From a virus: 20,106 nt of DNA. The stretch covers positions 1 through 20,106 of the IMG/VR virus record IMGVR_UViG_3300049484_000086; one strand, given 5' to 3'. The notes below the pieces were generated by a model. That model had not been told where the DNA came from and did no database searches. It was given only the letters and a program-made list of their open reading frames with translations. Below, one piece after another: positions 7,244-11,716 of this stretch. The position numbers and the translations under genes are program-made. Numbering within the stretch: the first letter of the stretch is position 1; each line of letters begins with the position of its first letter.

Positions 7244-8113
7244 TTACGAAGTCGGCGCGGTTGCGTCGAATACCATCTGAACGCCCAAAGCAGGTCGCCA
7301 TACGCCATGAGCATATACAGCGGACATGTTGTATTGGGTTCCGCGTCTGGATGCAATGCGTTGCGCTTCGATACGGATAGCACGCCGCCAGTCAATGGCG
7401 AGGGCGTCAGTTGGGAAGATCGCGCCAGTGAAATCATCGTTACCATCAGGGCTTTGGAATGTTTGAACTATGGGAACGCCCATGAACGTGGCAACTTGTC
7501 CAAGCGGTGCTTGGGTTGTGATTGCCTGAGTAAACCCAGGAGCCTGCGCGAGCGTTGCGCCAGCGACAGAAGCCGACTTCGCAAGTACTGCCCACTGATA
7601 GCCGTGCATCACATAAGTGAGAGGCACACTAACATTCTTGTTAGCGTTACGCGCGCGTGCAATACCAGCCGCCACGTAACCCCATGTGATCGTCGAACCG
7701 GCTGTACCAACGGTCCCACCAGTTAAGCTAGTGAAATCACTAACAATATCAGTTTCAATTTTGTCGCTTGCGGCATAACCCAATTCCAAAGAGCCATCAC
7801 GGATGATGTTCTCAGGCAGGGTTGATTCGGCGCGTAAGTCTGACACAAAGAACGGCAAGCCGATTTCGGAGGGGGTCAACGTTTGCAAAGCAGAAGGCGC
7901 AAACGCAACAGAGTTCATATCATCAGTCTCAGCAAGTGTTACAGCAGTCAACTGGTTGTATTGATAGCCTTTGCGAGGGTTCGCTCCAGCCATATCGGTG
8001 AAACGTCGGATGTAACTCTGCATTTGTGCCGTTTCGCGGATAACGAAATAGGCATTCTCTTGCATTGCATTAGCAATACCAGATACATCCGAGTAAGTAT
8101 TTAAATCAGCCAT
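7244..8113 (-). CDS. Major capsid protein (HK97 fold)
   Basis: This 289-residue protein starts MADLNTYSDVSGIANAMQEN. Order of features: an N-terminal helical arm; a P-domain-like strand region (YQYNQLTAVTLAETDD); a long spine-like segment (LELGYAASDKIETDIVSDF); 'VPLTYVMHGYQWAVLAKSA', a core-domain pattern common to P22/N4-type coat proteins; and 'VPIVQTF' and 'AIDWRRAIRIEAQR' strands near the C-terminus. A strong Shine-Dalgarno (AGGAGC, 5 nt spacer) is present. It follows the scaffold gene by 15 nt and precedes the decoration gene, the expected order. There is no prohead protease gene in the window, so maturation probably does not need N-terminal cleavage by a linked protease, unless a protease is encoded elsewhere. 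Confidence 0.9.
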   Translation of the reverse strand: MADLNTYSDVSGIANAMQENAYFVIRETAQMQSYIRRFTDMAGANPRKGYQYNQLTAVTLAETDDMNSVAFAPSALQTLTPSEIGLPFFVSDLRAESTLPENIIRDGSLELGYAASDKIETDIVSDFTSLTGGTVGTAGSTITWGYVAAGIARARNANKNVSVPLTYVMHGYQWAVLAKSASVAGATLAQAPGFTQAITTQAPLGQVATFMGVPIVQTFQSPDGNDDFTGAIFPTDALAIDWRRAIRIEAQRIASRRGTQYNMSAVYAHGVWRPALGVQMVFDATAPTS

Positions 8114-8128
8114 TATTAGCTCCTATGA

Positions 8129-8653
8129 CTAACGACGCAAGCCAAGAAAATCCCGCCTTTCATCGTCTGTCATTCCAGTGCCCGCATTACCAGGATTAGT
8201 AATTTTTAAGTGCGGTGCTTGTTTTGTTGGTTGTGGCAGTACTTTCAAAATCTCTTGAGCATCTGCTAACATTTCCTCTTTAGTAGCACCTTTGAGTCGT
8301 TCGGCAAAAACGGGGGGTATGCCTGTCTCTGCAACTACATCACGGCGCAATATGTCAAGGAGCAATTTAGCGTTCTGGTTGGCGAGTTCGTCCGCTTGTT
8401 TCTTCAAACGATCTGTCTCACTCAACTGGGCGTCAAGTCGTTTCTGTTCGTCTGCCTTCAATCGTTCATAATCTTTTAACTCAGCTTTGAGTCGTTTTTC
8501 TTCGGCGCGTTGTTTTTGGATGGTTTCCATCGCGCGCGCTTGGTCAAACGGTTCATCAACGGCGGGTTTCTGAATCGTTTGGTTAACCGTGCCCGTTGCG
8601 CCTTGCGCTTCGGTTGCTACTGTCTCAGTAGTCGGTTGTGTTTCTTCTGCCAT
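8129..8653 (-). CDS. Capsid scaffold protein
   Basis: The product is 174 residues from ATG 8653 (MAEETQPTTETV...). A Thr/Glu/Gln-rich disordered N-terminus is followed by a long coiled coil (about residues 35-110, rich in K, E, R, L, A, Q: e.g. EKRLKAELKDYERLKADEQK). A short C-terminal basic tail ends MTDDERRDFLGLRR, the type of helix-turn-helix that contacts the coat protein. The start is chosen because GGAGA lies 9 nt upstream. The longer frame to 8725 needs a GTG start and would run through the intrinsic terminator at 8679-8716. Position directly ahead of the coat gene supports the role: scaffold organises procapsid assembly and then leaves. Confidence 0.85.
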   Translation of the reverse strand: MAEETQPTTETVATEAQGATGTVNQTIQKPAVDEPFDQARAMETIQKQRAEEKRLKAELKDYERLKADEQKRLDAQLSETDRLKKQADELANQNAKLLLDILRRDVVAETGIPPVFAERLKGATKEEMLADAQEILKVLPQPTKQAPHLKITNPGNAGTGMTDDERRDFLGLRR

Positions 8654-8678
8654 TTTGATTGCTCTCCATTTCTGAAAT

Positions 8679-8716
8679 AAAAAAGCGCGCTTCGCTCCAC
8701 TTGGAGTAAAACGCGC
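8679..8716 (-). terminator. Rho-independent terminator between cargo genes and scaffold
   Basis: Read on the minus strand, a 14-position stem (GCGCGUUUUACUCC with GGAGCGAAGCGCGC; G-U pairs and one A-C mismatch) with a 4-nt loop AAGU is followed directly by six U. This is a textbook intrinsic terminator. It lies 26 nt upstream of the scaffold ATG and downstream of the winged-helix-like gene, so it divides the packaging/cargo transcript from the capsid/tail transcript or regulates read-through. Confidence 0.88.
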
Positions 8717-8750
8717 GTAACGCACATATTGTCTTTATTCAGTTTTCGGT

Positions 8751-8759
8751 ATTATACCA
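8751..8759 (-). promoter_or_regulatory. Extended -10 promoter candidate TGGTATAAT
   Basis: The minus strand reads TGG-TATAAT immediately after the TAA stop of the winged-helix-like gene, a perfect TGn-TATAAT extended -10. No good -35 is seen at 16-18 nt. Transcription would start near 8744 and meet the terminator at 8716-8679 after about 30 nt. This implies a ~65-nt leader RNA with conditional read-through into scaffold and capsid genes. The motif is short and the region AT-rich, so chance remains possible. Confidence 0.45.
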
Positions 8760-9011
8760 TTATTTTATAAATGCCCATGCTGGAATATAACGATTGTCAG
8801 GCGTCTTAACCGCCTTGCCTTTCGCCGCCATAAGTTCAAGCGTGCGCCTCACGGCTCTGGCGTTCTTGATATTGCAAGCCTTTTGGATATACTGCAAAAG
8901 CGGGGCGGTTCTATGCTCACGATAATATCGGTTCAATTCATTCTCAATAGCTGGATAGTATCTCAGTTTGTCAATATCCCAATTCCAAGTATTGCCAGAT
9001 CGTTGACTCAT
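8760..9011 (-). CDS. Small helix-turn-helix / winged-helix-like protein
   Basis: The product is 83 residues. After a short N-terminus it has three predicted helices (IENELNRYYREH, PLLQYIQKACNIKNARAV, RRTLELMAAKGKAVKT) and then a beta-like 'PDNRYIPAWAFIK'. The pattern 'YIQKACNIKNARAVRRTLELM' resembles the recognition unit of winged-helix DNA-binding domains of MarR/LexA type, with the wing following. It overlaps the upstream zinc-ribbon gene by 4 nt (ATGA). As the last gene before the terminator and the possible capsid promoter, it could regulate them; this is suggested by position only. Confidence 0.55.
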   Translation of the reverse strand: MSQRSGNTWNWDIDKLRYYPAIENELNRYYREHRTAPLLQYIQKACNIKNARAVRRTLELMAAKGKAVKTPDNRYIPAWAFIK

Positions 9012-9244
9012 TCAAATACTGCCATTCTGGGTTTATGACTTTTACCCAATACCAGAACTTCAGGGAGTTTCATGCCGTATGTCCATTTATATTTTGTCCT
9101 GCAACGTTTACAGGAAAACATAAGATATTGATTTGGCGTCTCTATCAAATCTCCGACAACATGGACGGTAAATAAATGCCGCGCCGATTCATGACCCAAA
9201 CGGACGCATTGTGGACAGCTAATCGTAATCCACGACTCAGGCAT
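9008..9244 (-). CDS. Small zinc-ribbon-like protein (78 aa)
   Basis: It starts MPESWITISCPQCVRLGHES and carries two CxxC knuckles, C-P-Q-C near residue 10 and C-K-R-C near residue 45, separated by a beta-rich stretch. This spacing would make one zinc-ribbon. The C-terminus is basic and hydrophobic. It overlaps the neighbouring zinc-ribbon gene by 8 nt and the next gene by 4 nt, so the three small genes form one translational block. Function unknown; zinc ribbons in small phage proteins often bind nucleic acid or a host protein, but nothing here shows which. Confidence 0.65.
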   Translation of the reverse strand: MPESWITISCPQCVRLGHESARHLFTVHVVGDLIETPNQYLMFSCKRCRTKYKWTYGMKLPEVLVLGKSHKPRMAVFE

Positions 9245-9455
9245 TTTTCACTACTTGTGTGTTTTTACACACCTCACAGACGGTATATACCCATAACTTT
9301 TTCCCATCTTTGCTATATGTCGCAATAAAATCTCCAGACAAAGAATGTCCGCATTTTTCACACACAGGGCGCACGCTAACTTTACAGCGCGGACAGTTTG
9401 TTACGTCCACAGTATGTCCGCCTCTGTACACAATATCATCTTGGTTTTCCGTCAT
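9237..9455 (-). CDS. Small multi-zinc-knuckle protein (72 aa)
   Basis: It starts MTENQDDIVYRGGHTVDVTN and has three CxxC pairs: C-P-R-C near residue 21, C-E-K-C near residue 33 and C-E-V-C near residue 60. With a fourth pair missing, one pair may be structural without a full site, or the protein may bind a second metal with non-Cys ligands or as a dimer. Its ATG overlaps the ThDP enzyme stop as ATGA. It may be a paralogue of the following zinc-ribbon gene, though the sequences are quite different outside the knuckles. No function is assigned. Confidence 0.65.
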   Translation of the reverse strand: MTENQDDIVYRGGHTVDVTNCPRCKVSVRPVCEKCGHSLSGDFIATYSKDGKKLWVYTVCEVCKNTQVVKNA

Positions 9456-10588
9456 GTCATTATCCTTTCCAGTTCATCAGCGGGTAGTTTTGGCGTCATA
9501 TTCTCCATAGCGTCAGGCACTAGCACACCATCCACCATCGCGCTTGCAACCTTCGCCGCGTACTTGAATTTTAGCGAAGTCTTGACGGCTGTCATGGTAG
9601 CGCACGGCATATCAATAATATATTTCAGATTATGCAATTGCCCATTATGGTTTATTTTGTGAAAGGGCATATCCCAAACCGCCGCGATTTTCTGCAATGA
9701 AGGCAGTGTGAATCCGCTGTCAGGGGTAGAGCCAACGCGCAAGCCGAACCGCCCATCTTGCATCGTGCTAATTGAACTATACCCGCCGTTGTCAAATATA
9801 AAATAATGTATGGGTAAGTTCATACGCTTGACGACTTCCAATTCCTGAAAATTCTGAGCAAAGCCACCGTCACCCGTTACCACGATAACCCGCCGCTTGG
9901 ATGCTATCGCCGCGCCAATTGCTATCGGCTCCATGCCCATTGCGCCAATGGTATTTGCTACAAGCGACCTTTGACCGCGCTTGAATTTGAACGCCTGCAA
10001 GAACGCGCAAGATTGCATACCAGAACTTCCAGGTACAATTATCTCGCCTTCCTCACAAACCTTTGATAGTTCATTGATAAACGAATACGGATTGACGTAT
10101 CCATCCTCGTATTCTCCATCTAATTCAGAACGGAAGCGATCGTATATCGCCTTGCACTCTGCCAACCATTCCGGTTCGCCGCTGATAAATGGCAAGCCTT
10201 GCGAACCGTAAGAACTCGCAAACGGATCATTCAAATCTATTTTATACTTCGCCCAGTCGCTAGGAAACTTCGCAAGCTCCGCCGCGTCAACGTCTATGAT
10301 TGTCTTATGTGCGCGTGGTGCGAAGTTTGCTAGGTTGTGTCCGACTTGTTCCATATCCAGCCGCGCTCCAACTATCATAAAGAAATTGCATTTCTGCTGA
10401 ATTATATTTGCCGCGCGTTGTCCGATAACTCCAGGGCGTCCACAAAACACAGGCGAATCTTCTGGTATTAAATCCGCCGCCTGCCATGTGAGCAAGACGG
10501 GGACGCCTAGTTTACAAATAGCACCTACTAATTCGGGGTTTCCTCTGAGACCATTTCCTAGAAGAAAAACGGGTCGTAATATATTCAT
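9452..10588 (-). CDS. ThDP-dependent enzyme, central + C-terminal (PP) domains (acetolactate synthase-like, split)
   Basis: This is a 378-residue protein from ATG 10588 (MNILRPVFLLGNGLRGNPEL). It has the FAD/ADP-type central domain (RPVFLLGNG ... IVGARLD ... TIIDVDAAEL) and the diphosphate-binding domain with G-D-G at residues 239-241, then 'FAQNFQELEVVKRMNLPIHY' and D266-N267 closing the ThDP/Mg2+ motif. The family catalyses C-C bond making or breaking on 2-keto acids. The N-terminal PYR domain is in the preceding separate gene, overlapping by ATGA, so the pair probably forms a heteromeric enzyme. I reject the longer frame to 10687 because those residues lie over the neighbour gene and match nothing. 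Together with a methyltransferase it suggests branched-sugar or related metabolism; the substrate is unknown. Confidence 0.88.
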   Translation of the reverse strand: MNILRPVFLLGNGLRGNPELVGAICKLGVPVLLTWQAADLIPEDSPVFCGRPGVIGQRAANIIQQKCNFFMIVGARLDMEQVGHNLANFAPRAHKTIIDVDAAELAKFPSDWAKYKIDLNDPFASSYGSQGLPFISGEPEWLAECKAIYDRFRSELDGEYEDGYVNPYSFINELSKVCEEGEIIVPGSSGMQSCAFLQAFKFKRGQRSLVANTIGAMGMEPIAIGAAIASKRRVIVVTGDGGFAQNFQELEVVKRMNLPIHYFIFDNGGYSSISTMQDGRFGLRVGSTPDSGFTLPSLQKIAAVWDMPFHKINHNGQLHNLKYIIDMPCATMTAVKTSLKFKYAAKVASAMVDGVLVPDAMENMTPKLPADELERIMT

Positions 10589-11100
10589 ACTTCCACCCCT
10601 TGCAGATCCAACGGGACAGACAGCCAACACGGACCCGGTCTCTCGTTTCTGCATTCCAGTATCATATATTCCAACGCCATCATGCAATCTATCGCGCTTG
10701 ATTCCGGCTGATATGCCCGCTTCGTTATCGGCTTGACCATGCGGATAATTTCAGTCTCTTGTATTCCACGAGTACGCAAGCCCGTATCATGTACCAACGT
10801 TTCACTCTTCGCCTGTCCGCTGATAAATAGCATGGGTACACTATCCATCCATGCCGCCATGCAAGCGGTGACAGCGTTGCCACTTCCGGGTCCAGACGTA
10901 ACCAGACACACACCGAAGCCCGCAATCATCGCATGACCAAACGCGGCATAACCCGCGCCTTGCTCGTGTATCATGGGGACAACCTGTAAACCAGAACGAC
11001 CGGCGGCGTCAACCAAGAACATTGCACCACCACCGCTAACCATATAAATTGTGTTTGTCTCTTGGGCTACTCTTTGAAGTATCGCATCAGCTAACCGCAT
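10585..11100 (-). CDS. ThDP-dependent enzyme, N-terminal PYR domain (split acetolactate synthase-like)
   Basis: This 171-residue protein starts MRLADAILQRVAQETNTIYM and contains the hallmark H-E-Q-G-A-G-Y-A-A, with E46 as the catalytic glutamate that activates the thiamine ring. 'LVTSGPGSGNAVTACMAAWM' and 'VPMLFISGQ' follow, all standard PYR-domain elements. It ends cleanly after 'GPCWLSVPLDLQGVEV', where fused relatives continue through a linker to the central domain. Here the stop TGA overlaps the ATG of the next gene (ATGA), so the two halves are made at coupled rates. ThDP sits at the PYR/PP interface, so both gene products are needed for activity. The start overlaps the methyltransferase gene by 14 nt. 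Confidence 0.9.
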   Translation of the reverse strand: MRLADAILQRVAQETNTIYMVSGGGAMFLVDAAGRSGLQVVPMIHEQGAGYAAFGHAMIAGFGVCLVTSGPGSGNAVTACMAAWMDSVPMLFISGQAKSETLVHDTGLRTRGIQETEIIRMVKPITKRAYQPESSAIDCMMALEYMILECRNERPGPCWLSVPLDLQGVEV

Positions 11101-11716
11101 TTCGCGCTACCAATCTCCACACCTGATATTCCCTGTAATCTTCGATCCGCTTTGACTCAATTATCTCAAACCCGCTGAATAACTTTTCCAAATCAGCAGG
11201 GCGGAACTTATTCACATGTTGCCAATGGTAATCATATCTCTCAGGCTCCAGATATGAAATATGAATAGGCACTTCAATGAACACATACCCCTTTTTCTTC
11301 AATGCCCGTTTGACACGTTCCAGCATGGGCGCAATATCGTAAACATGCTCCAGCGTATGCGATAGGATAACGCCGTCATGCCCTGTCCCGTCATTAGTGC
11401 CAATCCCACCGGCTACCGCATGAATAGGCTCCAGGCGTTTGATTAGTTCGCCGTCAGTCCCGCCAATATCGAGAACATTCTTGCATCCATAACTCTTGAC
11501 ACACTCCGCAAGACTGGCAAGCCGCGCGTCTGAATACGGCTTGTCATCCGTTGTGTATTGCGTCAGGTAGTATTCATCAAAGCTCTTTTGACTTGCATCT
11601 TTTGAATCCAGGTATCTATGCCCACAAACGCACTCGACCAAATCAAGCGCGCTTCTGCAATATCCCGCCTCTATCGTGTGCCGTTGTTCGTTGCCGCATA
11701 TTTGACAATTACGCAT
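11087..11716 (-). CDS. Class I SAM-dependent methyltransferase with N-terminal zinc finger
   Basis: The product is 209 residues. The first 35 carry a C4-x2-C7 ... C29-x-C31 zinc-binding pattern typical of sugar C-methyltransferase-like proteins. A Rossmann domain follows, with motif I 'NVLDIGGTDGELIKRL' (about residues 79-94), 'DGVILSHTLEHVYDIAPMLE' (motifs II/III with the conserved L-E-H) and 'KKKGYVFIEVPIH'. It overlaps the MuF stop by one base and the ThDP gene by 14 nt. Proteins of this architecture methylate nucleotide-linked deoxysugars or related small molecules. Pairing with a ThDP enzyme supports that idea here, but a role on another substrate is possible. Nothing resembles a DNA methyltransferase target domain. 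Confidence 0.85.
   Translation of the reverse strand: MRNCQICGNEQRHTIEAGYCRSALDLVECVCGHRYLDSKDASQKSFDEYYLTQYTTDDKPYSDARLASLAECVKSYGCKNVLDIGGTDGELIKRLEPIHAVAGGIGTNDGTGHDGVILSHTLEHVYDIAPMLERVKRALKKKGYVFIEVPIHISYLEPERYDYHWQHVNKFRPADLEKLFSGFEIIESKRIEDYREYQVWRLVARNAVS

Noticed and set aside
7064-7726. 220-codon plus-strand open frame opposite capsid and decoration genes
   Set aside because: No recognisable domain and improbable residue composition; a shadow of two well-supported minus-strand genes.
8654-8725. N-terminal extension of the scaffold protein from GTG 8725
   Set aside because: It would translate through the intrinsic terminator stem; ATG 8653 has a good ribosome site.
10585-10687. Sequencing frameshift as the cause of the split ThDP enzyme
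   Set aside because: The stop and start form a clean ATGA, both ends match domain boundaries, and the extra upstream residues of the second frame do not resemble the missing linker. It cannot be fully excluded without reads.
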